Shown here: one piece after another, positions 1 to 6,913 of the stretch
How positions within the stretch are numbered: the stretch's first letter is position 1
How the letters are laid out: every line of letters begins with the position of its first letter
Origin: Flavobacteriaceae bacterium
GTDB lineage: Bacteria; Bacteroidota; Bacteroidia; Flavobacteriales; Flavobacteriaceae
Assembly: GCA_008081325.1 (NCBI GenBank)
Contig: VMCO01000158.1
Coordinates: 1 to 9,205, forward strand
Reading direction: 5' to 3'
Length of the DNA: 9,205 nt
The notes under the pieces: generated by a model
The model's database searches: none
Seen by the model: only the letters and a program-made list of their open reading frames with translations
What the model was told of the DNA's origin: nothing
Made by a program: the position numbers and the translations under genes

Positions 1-93
1 AATTGCTGGAATTATAGCTCCTAGAATATTTCCCAAGTGAGGGACACCAGTACTTTGAACTCCGGTTAAAACTCTTTTTAATTTTTTACCCAT
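1..93 (-). CDS. trpS: Tryptophan--tRNA ligase, N-terminal fragment
   Basis: The window edge cuts this gene, leaving the first 31 codons read leftward from an ATG at 93-91. The enzyme charges tRNA-Trp with tryptophan in the cytoplasm. The visible peptide begins [16 protein letters not shown] and continues into [15 protein letters not shown]. The RVLTG(V/I)Q-(P/S)-(T/S)-G strand followed by PHLGN, the HIGH-like ATP-binding motif, and LGAI is the standard start of bacterial TrpS, a class I aminoacyl-tRNA synthetase. KMSKS and the rest of the protein lie outside the window. No Shine-Dalgarno is visible, but a Bacteroidota -7 box sits 4 bp upstream of the ATG. The gene diverges from plsC. Identification is strong despite the short length. 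Confidence 0.9.
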   Translation of the reverse strand, partial: MGKKLKRVLTGVQSTGVPHLGNILGAIIPAI

Positions 94-97
94 AAAA

Positions 98-105
98 CAA
101 AGTTA
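98..105 (-). promoter_or_regulatory. Bacteroidota-type -7 box for trpS
   Basis: Read on the minus strand this is TAACTTTG, an exact match to the Bacteroidota -7 consensus TAnnTTTG. It ends 4 bp before the trpS ATG, so transcription would begin at or next to the start codon. I see no good -33 TTTG element about 20 bp further upstream, which limits confidence. Confidence 0.4.
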
Positions 106-129
106 AAGTTTTTATTAAAATAAATTAAT

Positions 130-137
130 TAGTTTTG
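130..137 (+). promoter_or_regulatory. Bacteroidota-type -7 box for plsC
   Basis: TAGTTTTG matches the TAnnTTTG consensus exactly. It overlaps the possible TTG start codon at 135 and ends 6 bp before the GTG at 144. If it is used, transcription starts at about 141-144, which would exclude TTG 135 and make GTG 144 the start of a nearly leaderless message. No clear -33 TTTG is present upstream. Confidence 0.4.
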
Positions 138-143
138 AAACTT

Positions 144-899
144 GTGAAAGCGGCTAAATACATTTTTTGGACATTCTACAATATATGGTTTTACTTGTTA
201 GTATTTGTATTTACCATTATAATTATTTTCCCAGCTTTTTTATTTATCCTATTAAACAAAAATTGGTATCAGAAGTTTTATGTGATGGGAGTTTTATGGT
301 CTGATTTAATTTTACTCTTCATGGGTATGATACCTTCAAAAAATAAAAAATTAAATACCAAACCAAATACCCCCTATATATTCGTTGCCAATCATATATC
401 TATGATTGATGTGATGTTAATGGTTTCAACAATCAGAAAAAATCCCCTAGTTTTCATAGGTAAAAGAGAACTAGAAAAAATTCCGATATACGGATACATC
501 TATAAAAGAACAATGATTTTGGTAGATAGATCTAGCAATGAAAGTAAGAAACAGGTTTTTAAACAAACGAAAGAAAAACTAAATGCAGGAATTAGTATCG
601 GTATATTTCCAGAGGGAACAGTTCCTGATTTAGAAGTGGAGTTAGCTCCTTTCAAACACGGAGCTTTTACCATGGCGATCGAACATCAAATTCCAATTGT
701 TCCAATGACATTTTTAGATAACAAAAAGCGGTTTCCATGGAGTTTTGGAGGACTACTTGGTGGTTCGAAAGGTTCTCCAGGGAAGTTGAGAGTTAAGATA
801 CACGACCCAATAGAGACCAAGGGGATGGTAAAAGAGGATAGAGTAAAGTTAAGTGAACAAGTAAGAGCGCTAATGCTTGAAGATCTTAGAAATTCTTAA
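144..899 (+). CDS. plsC: 1-acyl-sn-glycerol-3-phosphate acyltransferase (PlsC family)
   Basis: This membrane-bound enzyme transfers an acyl chain to lysophosphatidic acid to make phosphatidic acid, the second acylation of phospholipid synthesis. Counting from GTG 144 (251 aa), a hydrophobic segment at about 10-38 is the membrane anchor. Acyltransferase block I is NHISMID (H84-x4-D89), the catalytic dyad. Block II runs from GKRELEKIP to the DR at 128-129, block III is FPEGT at 155-159, and block IV is IPIVP at 183-187. Length is normal for the family. There is no ATG before about residue 48, which would remove the membrane segment, so the start is non-ATG: GTG 144 or TTG 135. An in-frame stop at 126-128 bounds both. 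The -7 box favours 144. The gene converges on recA and overlaps it by 4 bp. Which lysolipid it prefers cannot be read from sequence. Confidence 0.88.
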   Translation: MKAAKYIFWTFYNIWFYLLVFVFTIIIIFPAFLFILLNKNWYQKFYVMGVLWSDLILLFMGMIPSKNKKLNTKPNTPYIFVANHISMIDVMLMVSTIRKNPLVFIGKRELEKIPIYGYIYKRTMILVDRSSNESKKQVFKQTKEKLNAGISIGIFPEGTVPDLEVELAPFKHGAFTMAIEHQIPIVPMTFLDNKKRFPWSFGGLLGGSKGSPGKLRVKIHDPIETKGMVKEDRVKLSEQVRALMLEDLRNS

Positions 900-911
900 A
901 TAATTTCTTTT
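888..911 (+). terminator. Weak hairpin at the plsC/recA convergence
   Basis: AGAAATT at 888-894 and AATTTCT at 902-908 form a perfect 7-bp inverted repeat around a 7-nt loop, followed by a short T run on the plus strand. It spans the overlapping stop codons of plsC and recA and is placed where a terminator is needed. The stem has only one G-C pair, so it would be weak and could be chance in AT-rich DNA. Confidence 0.25.
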
Positions 912-1888
912 AGCTTAGCCTCAAGTGTTTCCATTAAATCTGGATTATCTTTGAGTAGGTTTTTTACCGCATCTCTACCTTGACCCAGTTTTGTTCCATC
1001 ATAGCTAAACCAAGATCCACTCTTATTAATTATTTCAGCTTCAACAGCTAGATCAATTATTTCACCAACTTTTGAAATTCCTTCTCCATACATAATATCA
1101 AACTCAGCTAATTTAAAAGGTGGAGCAACTTTATTTTTAACAATTTTTACTCTGGTTTTGTTACCCATCACAACTCCATCACTATTTTTAATCTGAGTTG
1201 ATCTTCTAATATCTAATCTAATTGAAGCATAGAACTTTAATGCATTACCACCGGTTGTAGTTTCAGGGTTGCCAAACATTATTCCTATTTTTTCCCTTAA
1301 CTGATTAATAAATATTACCGTGCAATTCGTTTTACTTATTGAGCTTGTAAGTTTTCTCAATGCTTGAGACATAAGCCTTGCGTGTAGACCCATCTTCGAG
1401 TCACCCATTTCTCCTTCAATCTCACTTTTAGGAGTTAGTGCGGCAACAGAATCAATAATAACCATATCAATAGCTCCAGATCTTATTAAATTATCAGCAA
1501 TTTCAAGAGCTTGTTCACCATGATCTGGTTGAGATATAATCAGATTTTCAATATCAACTCCCAAATTTTCTGCATAAAATCTGTTAAAAGCATGTTCAGC
1601 ATCTATAAACGCCGCTATTCCTCCTTTTTTTTGACATTCTGCTATAGCGTGTAATGTTAAAGTTGTTTTACCTGATGACTCAGGACCGTATATTTCTACC
1701 ACTCTTCCTTTTGGATAACCGCCAACTCCAAGTGCAATATCTAATCCTAGAGATCCCGATGAAATTGCTTCCACATTTTCGTTTGGTGAATCTCCCATCT
1801 TCATTACTGTCCCTTTTCCGTAAGTTTTATCTAATTTGTCAAGGGTTAATTTTAATGCTTTTAATTTGTCTGCTTTATCGTTGGCCAT
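896..1888 (-). CDS. recA: Recombinase RecA
   Basis: RecA polymerises on single-stranded DNA with ATP, performs homologous pairing and strand exchange, and acts as co-protease in SOS systems. The 330-aa product is full length. Walker A is GPESSGKTT at 68-76 (K74), DAEHA at 96-100 carries the catalytic Glu98, and Walker B is DMVIIDS at 141-147. DNA-binding loop L1 follows in [14 protein letters not shown] (about 158-171). Loop L2 lies in [18 protein letters not shown] (205-222), preceded by the INQ sensor at 194-196. The start ATG at 1888 gives [12 protein letters not shown], a normal N-terminus. The protein stops at KLKEII and lacks the long acidic tail of E. coli RecA, as short-tailed RecAs do. 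It is divergent from trhO across 112 bp. No recognisable promoter match or LexA-like box was found in that gap. Confidence 0.98.
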   Translation of the reverse strand: MANDKADKLKALKLTLDKLDKTYGKGTVMKMGDSPNENVEAISSGSLGLDIALGVGGYPKGRVVEIYGPESSGKTTLTLHAIAECQKKGGIAAFIDAEHAFNRFYAENLGVDIENLIISQPDHGEQALEIADNLIRSGAIDMVIIDSVAALTPKSEIEGEMGDSKMGLHARLMSQALRKLTSSISKTNCTVIFINQLREKIGIMFGNPETTTGGNALKFYASIRLDIRRSTQIKNSDGVVMGNKTRVKIVKNKVAPPFKLAEFDIMYGEGISKVGEIIDLAVEAEIINKSGSWFSYDGTKLGQGRDAVKNLLKDNPDLMETLEAKLKEII

Positions 1889-1969
1889 AACTAATATTTT
1901 TCATTACTAATTTAGGATATCTTTTTACACAATACAATATACTTATGAACGATTTTTATCTTTTTTATC

Positions 1970-1977
1970 TACTTTTG
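1970..1977 (+). promoter_or_regulatory. Bacteroidota-type -7 box for the trhO-ricT-gldH-PBP operon
   Basis: TACTTTTG matches TAnnTTTG exactly and lies 23 bp before the trhO ATG, giving a leader of roughly 20 nt. It is the only exact match facing this way in the 112-bp recA/trhO gap. No clear -33 TTTG is seen about 20 bp upstream, where the sequence is T-rich. If real, it would drive the four-gene cluster. Confidence 0.38.
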
Positions 1978-2000
1978 TTACTAAATCAAAATAGTATAGC

Positions 2001-3035
2001 ATGCAACTGTACAACAAACTAAGTTCAGATGAGAGGTCTAAGATTTTAGACTCTCTTAATCAGAAACGAATTACCCTTTCATTTTATCAATATGCAAAGA
2101 TTAACGACCCTAAAAAGTTTAGAGACGATTTATTTATTTTTTGGGAAAGCATAAATGTATTGGGTAGAATTTATATTGCCAAAGAAGGAATCAACGCACA
2201 ACTATCACTTCCTGAAGATAATTTACAAATATTTTCAGACCATTTAAAATCCATTTCTTTTCTCAAAAATGTTAGATTGAATATTGCTTTAAAACATGAA
2301 GCCAAATCTTTTTTAAAATTAAAAATTAAAGTTAGGGACAAAATTGTTGCGGACGGCCTAAACGACTCAACCTTCGATGTTACTAAAAAAGGTGTTCATG
2401 TAGATGCGGAGGAGTTTAATAATTTGATGAAGGAGAAAAATACAATTGTTCTAGATATGAGAAACCATTATGAAAGTGAGATAGGACATTTTAAAAATGC
2501 TGTTTGCCCTGATGTAGACACCTTTAGGGATTCTCTGGATGTAATCGAAGACAAACTTAAAGACCATAAAGAAGACAAAAATCTTTTAATGTATTGTACT
2601 GGGGGAATTAGATGTGAAAAGGCTAGTGCTTACTTTAAGCATAAAGGATTTAAAAATGTATTTCAATTAGAAGGAGGAATTATTGAATATGCTAGACAGG
2701 TAGAAAACAAGAAATTGGAAAACAATTTTATTGGTAAAAATTTTGTTTTTGACAATAGACGTGTTGAAAAAGTAAGTGATGAAGTTATTGCAAAATGCCA
2801 TCAATGTGGAAAGCCTTTTGACATACACACCAATTGTGCAAATGATGCTTGTCATTTGTTGTTCATTCAATGCGATGAATGTAAATCAAAAATGAAAAAC
2901 TGTTGTTCACACTCATGCTTAGAAATTAGCGAAATGCCTTTCGAAGTTCAAAAAGAATTAAGAAAAGGACAGAAGAATAGTAATGATATTTTTAAAAAAG
3001 GAAGAACTACTAACATAACAACTTTTGAAAATTAA
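2001..3035 (+). CDS. trhO: tRNA uridine(34) hydroxylase, rhodanese-fold (TrhO/YceA family)
   Basis: TrhO proteins hydroxylate uridine 34 of certain tRNAs to 5-hydroxyuridine using oxygen, supporting wobble decoding. The 344-aa length fits E. coli TrhO (about 350). The N-terminal acylphosphatase-like domain covers about 25-120 and includes GRIYIAKEGINAQ. The rhodanese domain covers about 135-235: LDMRNHYESEIGHFKNA, then the active-site loop YCTGGIRCEKA with C199 and C205, then LEGGI. A C-terminal cysteine-rich zinc-type segment has C266, C269, C279, C284, C291, C294, C301, C302 and C306. The C199/C205 context CTGGIRCEK is diagnostic of this family against ordinary sulfurtransferases. It is first in the operon, and its TAA shares one base with the ATG of the next gene, so translation is probably coupled. 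Function is assigned by family. Confidence 0.93.
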   Translation: MQLYNKLSSDERSKILDSLNQKRITLSFYQYAKINDPKKFRDDLFIFWESINVLGRIYIAKEGINAQLSLPEDNLQIFSDHLKSISFLKNVRLNIALKHEAKSFLKLKIKVRDKIVADGLNDSTFDVTKKGVHVDAEEFNNLMKEKNTIVLDMRNHYESEIGHFKNAVCPDVDTFRDSLDVIEDKLKDHKEDKNLLMYCTGGIRCEKASAYFKHKGFKNVFQLEGGIIEYARQVENKKLENNFIGKNFVFDNRRVEKVSDEVIAKCHQCGKPFDIHTNCANDACHLLFIQCDECKSKMKNCCSHSCLEISEMPFEVQKELRKGQKNSNDIFKKGRTTNITTFEN

Positions 3036-4123
3036 TGGGCTGCAATAGTTGCAATAAAGACACTAACGGACTCCCAAGAGGGTGTAATAATAACGGAAAT
3101 TGTGCAAGTGGAACTTGTGGAACTTTCACCGTTTTTGATTGGCTTGCTGATATTTCTTCTTCTTCGTCAGATCCTTTTAAAATTGTTGAGGTCAGATTTA
3201 AGAATGGTAGAAAGGACTATTTTAGAAATAATGATTTGGAAGCTTCAAAAGGTAACCCTATAATAACCGAGGCTGAAAGAGGATATGATATCGGAGAAAT
3301 TACTTTGACGGGTGAACTTGTTAAGAATCAAATGAAAAAGAAAGGGATTAGTATTGAAGATGAACTTCTTTCATTGCTGAGATATCCAAATGAGAAAGAG
3401 ATAAACAAATGGCAAGATTTAATTAAAAAAGAATCTGAAGTTCAGGTAAAAGCTAGACAAATTGCTATTGAATTGGGATTAAAAATGAAAATATCTGATG
3501 TCGAATTTCAGGCTGATGGATCAAAGGTTATATTCTATTACACAGCTGAAGGAAGAGTTGATTTTAGAGAGTTGATTAAAAGATATGCTAGAGAATTCAA
3601 AACCAGAATAGAAATGAAGCAAGTTGGACTTAGAGAGGAAGCTTCAAGACTTGGAGGAATTGGTTCTTGTGGTAGAGAGCTTTGTTGTTCTACTTGGTTA
3701 AATGACCTTAGAAAAGTAAATACATCTTCTGCTAGATATCAAAAATTGTCAATTAATCCTCAAAAGCTCGCAGGACAATGTGGTAAACTAAAATGTTGTT
3801 TAAATTATGAATTAGACACCTATTTGGATGCACTTAAAGATTTTCCAAAAAAAGATTTTAAAATAAAAACAAAAAAAGGGATTGCAGTACTTCAAAAAAC
3901 TGACATTTTTAAAAAAAGAGTTTGGTATGCTTATAAAGATAATTTCATGGAATGGTTTGAGTTCGATTTAAAAGCATTAAATAAAATGATTGCGATTAAT
4001 AAATCTGACAAAGAAGTATCTGCTTTAGAAGATTATACAATTATCAACTCAGAAGAAAAAAGCAAATTATTAGAGGATAGCATAACTAGGTTTGACAGAA
4101 AAAAAAGAAAAAAAAATGTATAG
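3035..4123 (+). CDS. ricT: PSP1-domain protein, RicT/YaaT homologue
   Basis: In Bacillus the RicT (YaaT) protein forms an iron-sulfur-bearing complex with RicA and RicF and works with RNase Y in mRNA processing. The role in Bacteroidota is not established. The PSP1 domain occupies about 45-265. The hallmark segment is GGIGSCGRELCCSTWL (C212, C217, C218), then NPQKLAGQCGKLKCCLNYE (C249, C254, C255), matching the cysteine pattern of YaaT. An extra N-terminal stretch carries C3, C6, C17, C23 and C28 before FDWLADI. The C-terminus is a basic KKRKK tail encoded by two A-tracts. The ATG at 3035 overlaps the trhO stop by one base, and the 3' end overlaps gldH by 8 bp. The 362-aa length includes extensions at both ends relative to the B. 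subtilis protein. Family assignment is strong; function here is inference. Confidence 0.9.
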   Translation: MGCNSCNKDTNGLPRGCNNNGNCASGTCGTFTVFDWLADISSSSSDPFKIVEVRFKNGRKDYFRNNDLEASKGNPIITEAERGYDIGEITLTGELVKNQMKKKGISIEDELLSLLRYPNEKEINKWQDLIKKESEVQVKARQIAIELGLKMKISDVEFQADGSKVIFYYTAEGRVDFRELIKRYAREFKTRIEMKQVGLREEASRLGGIGSCGRELCCSTWLNDLRKVNTSSARYQKLSINPQKLAGQCGKLKCCLNYELDTYLDALKDFPKKDFKIKTKKGIAVLQKTDIFKKRVWYAYKDNFMEWFEFDLKALNKMIAINKSDKEVSALEDYTIINSEEKSKLLEDSITRFDRKKRKKNV

Positions 4124-4595
4124 AAAATTAATCATAATTGTTTCGATTTTTTTAGTTTCCTGTGATTCAAACATCTATTATATTGATTATAATTCAATCG
4201 ATGGGTCATGGCATAAGGATTCTTTACAAACGTATAATTTTGAATTAAATTTAAATGAAAAGAGCTCGTTTACATCTTATGTTAACCTTAGAATAAATGA
4301 AGACTATATGTTTAATAATATTTTTCTGATTGTTACATTGAGAGATTCTTTAAATATTATTTCTGCAGATACTTTAGAATATAAATTAGCCGACAGCTAT
4401 GGTAAGTTTTTAGGAAAAAAAAGAATTAACATTGTAGAGAATTCATTATTACATAAAGAAAATATTAGTTTAGATAATAATAAACAATATTTTGTATCGA
4501 TTGAACATGCTATGAGAGTTATAAATAAAGTTGGTGGACTGGAATTATTAGAGGGTGTTGTTGATGTTGGATTTAAAATTGAAAAAGCCAAATAA
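4116..4595 (+). CDS. gldH: Gliding motility lipoprotein GldH
   Basis: GldH is a Bacteroidota lipoprotein needed for gliding in Flavobacterium johnsoniae and linked to the gliding/type IX secretion apparatus. The start at ATG 4116 gives a 159-aa protein, close to the 161 aa of the F. johnsoniae protein. It places the basic n-region MYRK directly before a short hydrophobic core and a lipobox LVSC with lipidated C16. The open frame extends upstream to a TTG at 4092, but that would add MTEKKEKK inside ricT and is less likely. After the lipobox comes YYIDYNSIDGSWHKDS, resembling the GldH start (Y-x-S-I-x-x-x-W-H-K-D). D17 follows the cysteine and no surface-export lysine/acid signal is evident, so a periplasm-facing location is inferred. 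The order ricT-gldH-PBP is typical of the group. Presence of gldH alone does not show that the cell glides. Confidence 0.87.
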   Translation: MYRKLIIIVSIFLVSCDSNIYYIDYNSIDGSWHKDSLQTYNFELNLNEKSSFTSYVNLRINEDYMFNNIFLIVTLRDSLNIISADTLEYKLADSYGKFLGKKRINIVENSLLHKENISLDNNKQYFVSIEHAMRVINKVGGLELLEGVVDVGFKIEKAK

Positions 4596-4597
4596 GG

Positions 4598-6913
4598 GTG
4601 GAACAAAAATATAAATTATATTCTTTTTTATTGTGGTTGTTTTTTTTAACACCTATTTCTCTTATTGCTTTTGTCTTTTACTATGCATCAATTGGAGGAT
4701 TTGGAGATATGCCTGACCTAGAAGTTTTAGAAAATCCAAAAACCAATTTAGCTAGTGAAGTAATTAGTTCTGACGGTAAAACACTTGGGAAATATTACTT
4801 TAACGATAACAGAACACCAGTTACTTTTGATGAACTTCCATCTCACCTAGTAGATGCTTTAATTGCCACTGAAGATATAAGATTCTATTCTCATTCTGGA
4901 ATTGATTTTAAGCGAACATTTGGAGCAGCATTAAAGTTCGGTCAAGATGGTGGAGGGAGCACAATTACCCAACAATTAGCTAAACAATTATTTACAGGGG
5001 AAGGGTCTAGAGATATTATCGAAAGAATATCTCAAAAAATAAAGGAATATATTATTGCTGTTAGATTAGAAAGGCATTATACTAAGAACGAAATTATTAC
5101 TCAGTATTTGAATATTTATGATTTTAACAATAATGCTGACGGAATTAGAAGTGCCGCAAGAATCTATTTTGGCAAAGAACCAATAGATTTGGATATAAAC
5201 GAATCTGCAATTTTAGTCGGTATGTTAAAAAACTCTTCATTGTATAATCCAAGACCTCACAGAAATCCAGTTGGAGTTAAAAACAGAAGAAATGTTGTTT
5301 TGAGTCAAATGAAGAAATATAATTATTTGGAAGAGGTTATTGTTGATTCAATTCAATTACAACCTCTAAATCTAAATTATACACCAGAATCTCATAGAGA
5401 AGGACTTGCTACATATTTTAGAGAGTTTTTGAGAGCTCACATGAAAACATGGATTAATGATGAAAACAACAGAAAGCCTGATGGATCTAAGTATAATCTT
5501 AATACTGATGGCTTAAAAATTTATACAACCATAAATTATTCAATGCAAGAAATGGCTGAAAACGCCGTGACAATACACATGCCAAGGCTTCAGAAAGAAT
5601 TTTTTGAGCAGAACGAAACATTAGATGATTCAATCGCTCCGTTTCGTGAATTAACCAGCGGAGCAGTTGATACACTTTTATTAGTTTCAATGAGAAGGTC
5701 TGAGAGATGGAGAAAAATGAAATATGATTTAAAAAAAGATAATGAAGAAATTGAAGAATCATTTTTTGTTCCTAAAGAAATGACAGTATTCTCATGGGGA
5801 GGTGAGATAGATACCATAATGACCCCATTGGATTCTATGAAATACTATAAGTCTTTTTTTAGACCAGGAATGATGTCTATGGATCCAACTAATGGCTATA
5901 TTAAGGCATGGGTAGGTGGTATGAATTATAGACATTTCCAGTATGATATGGTTAAAAAAGGCAAACGTCAAATAGGTTCAACTTTTAAACCATTTGTATA
6001 TGCAGCAGCTATTGATCAGTTAAAATTATCTCCTTGTGATACATTTCCAGACAGTCAATTTTGTATAGAAAAGAATAAATTTGGAAATGTTGAACAGTGG
6101 TGTCCAAAAAATTCTGGAGACAAATATGGAAGAACTAGAACTTTAAAAAATGCTTTAGCAAACTCTGTGAATACTGTTACCGCTAGGTTGATGGATAGAA
6201 TTGGACCACGAACTGTTGTTAAATTAGCAAAAGATTTAGGTATAGAACAAAGAATACTTCCCGTTCCATCTATTGCTCTTGGTACTCCAGATCTTAGTGT
6301 TTATGAAATGGTTGCAGCCTATTCAACATTTGCTAACAAGGGTGTTTACACTCAGCCTGTATTCATTGAAAAAATTGAAGATAAAAATGGAACCACCTTG
6401 TATGAAAATAAGCCAATAACCAGAGATGTTTTGAGTGAAGAGGCTGCCTACGTTACGGTTAATTTACTTGAAGGCGTTACAAAGGCTGGATCAGGAACAA
6501 GACTCAGAACAACTGGCGCTGACGAATTTAACAGAGCTTATCAGAATGTAGTAACGGGATATCCTTATGAGTTTACCAATCCAATAGCAGGAAAGACTGG
6601 GACAACTCAAAATCAAAGTGATGGTTGGTTTATTGGTATGGTTCCAAATTTGGTGACAGGCGTTTGGGTTGGCGCAGAAGATAGAGCAATCCATTTTGAA
6701 GATATAGCTTATGGTCAAGGAGCCTCAATGGCATTGCCGATTTGGGGAGTTTATATGAAAAGTGTATATCAAGATTCTACTTTAATGATTTCTAAAGATT
6801 CCTTTGAGAAACCTAAGAGATTAAGTATAGAATTAGATTGCAATAAATTTATAATTGATTCTATAGGGTCAGGTAAAACTACTGATCAAGAGATTCTAGA
6901 TATTGATTTCTAA
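4598..6913 (+). CDS. Class A penicillin-binding protein (PBP1A), bifunctional peptidoglycan synthase
   Basis: This inner-membrane enzyme polymerises lipid II into glycan strands and cross-links the peptides in the periplasm. The 771-aa product has a short cytoplasmic N-terminus and one membrane anchor at about 9-30. The GT51 glycosyltransferase spans about 55-240. It contains ATEDIRFYSHSGID with catalytic E92, GGGSTITQQLAKQLF at 118-132, and the third motif around 144-160. The transpeptidase spans about 420-725: SxxK is STFK at 461-464 (nucleophile S461), SxN is SVN at 523-525, and KTG is KTGTT at 666-670. All catalytic motifs are intact. The start is GTG 4598, 2 bp after the gldH stop: the frame is closed by a TGA at 4580-4582, and the first ATG would delete the anchor. 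An AAGG just before the GTG is too close to be a good ribosome site, so coupling to gldH is likely. Its 3' end overlaps acetoacetyl-CoA synthetase by 35 bp on the opposite strand. Confidence 0.96.
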   Translation: MEQKYKLYSFLLWLFFLTPISLIAFVFYYASIGGFGDMPDLEVLENPKTNLASEVISSDGKTLGKYYFNDNRTPVTFDELPSHLVDALIATEDIRFYSHSGIDFKRTFGAALKFGQDGGGSTITQQLAKQLFTGEGSRDIIERISQKIKEYIIAVRLERHYTKNEIITQYLNIYDFNNNADGIRSAARIYFGKEPIDLDINESAILVGMLKNSSLYNPRPHRNPVGVKNRRNVVLSQMKKYNYLEEVIVDSIQLQPLNLNYTPESHREGLATYFREFLRAHMKTWINDENNRKPDGSKYNLNTDGLKIYTTINYSMQEMAENAVTIHMPRLQKEFFEQNETLDDSIAPFRELTSGAVDTLLLVSMRRSERWRKMKYDLKKDNEEIEESFFVPKEMTVFSWGGEIDTIMTPLDSMKYYKSFFRPGMMSMDPTNGYIKAWVGGMNYRHFQYDMVKKGKRQIGSTFKPFVYAAAIDQLKLSPCDTFPDSQFCIEKNKFGNVEQWCPKNSGDKYGRTRTLKNALANSVNTVTARLMDRIGPRTVVKLAKDLGIEQRILPVPSIALGTPDLSVYEMVAAYSTFANKGVYTQPVFIEKIEDKNGTTLYENKPITRDVLSEEAAYVTVNLLEGVTKAGSGTRLRTTGADEFNRAYQNVVTGYPYEFTNPIAGKTGTTQNQSDGWFIGMVPNLVTGVWVGAEDRAIHFEDIAYGQGASMALPIWGVYMKSVYQDSTLMISKDSFEKPKRLSIELDCNKFIIDSIGSGKTTDQEILDIDF

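Noticed and set aside
896..970. RecA ends without the acidic C-terminal tail of E. coli RecA, which could suggest truncation.
   Set aside because: The core fold and all catalytic motifs are complete, and short-tailed RecA proteins are common outside the Proteobacteria. The stop is native.
1654..1890. An open frame of 78 codons on the plus strand opposite the recA N-terminus.
   Set aside because: It lies wholly antisense to the highly conserved Walker A region of recA, has no family resemblance, and is low-complexity in the way shadow frames are.
1889..2000. Search of the recA/trhO gap for an SOS operator, riboswitch or small RNA.
   Set aside because: The 112-bp gap is AT-rich with no convincing palindrome or structured element. 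Only the -7 box for trhO could be supported.
5499..5817. Two minus-strand open frames inside the penicillin-binding protein gene.
   Set aside because: They are shadows of a full-length intact gene, have no recognisable motifs, and no promoter was seen.
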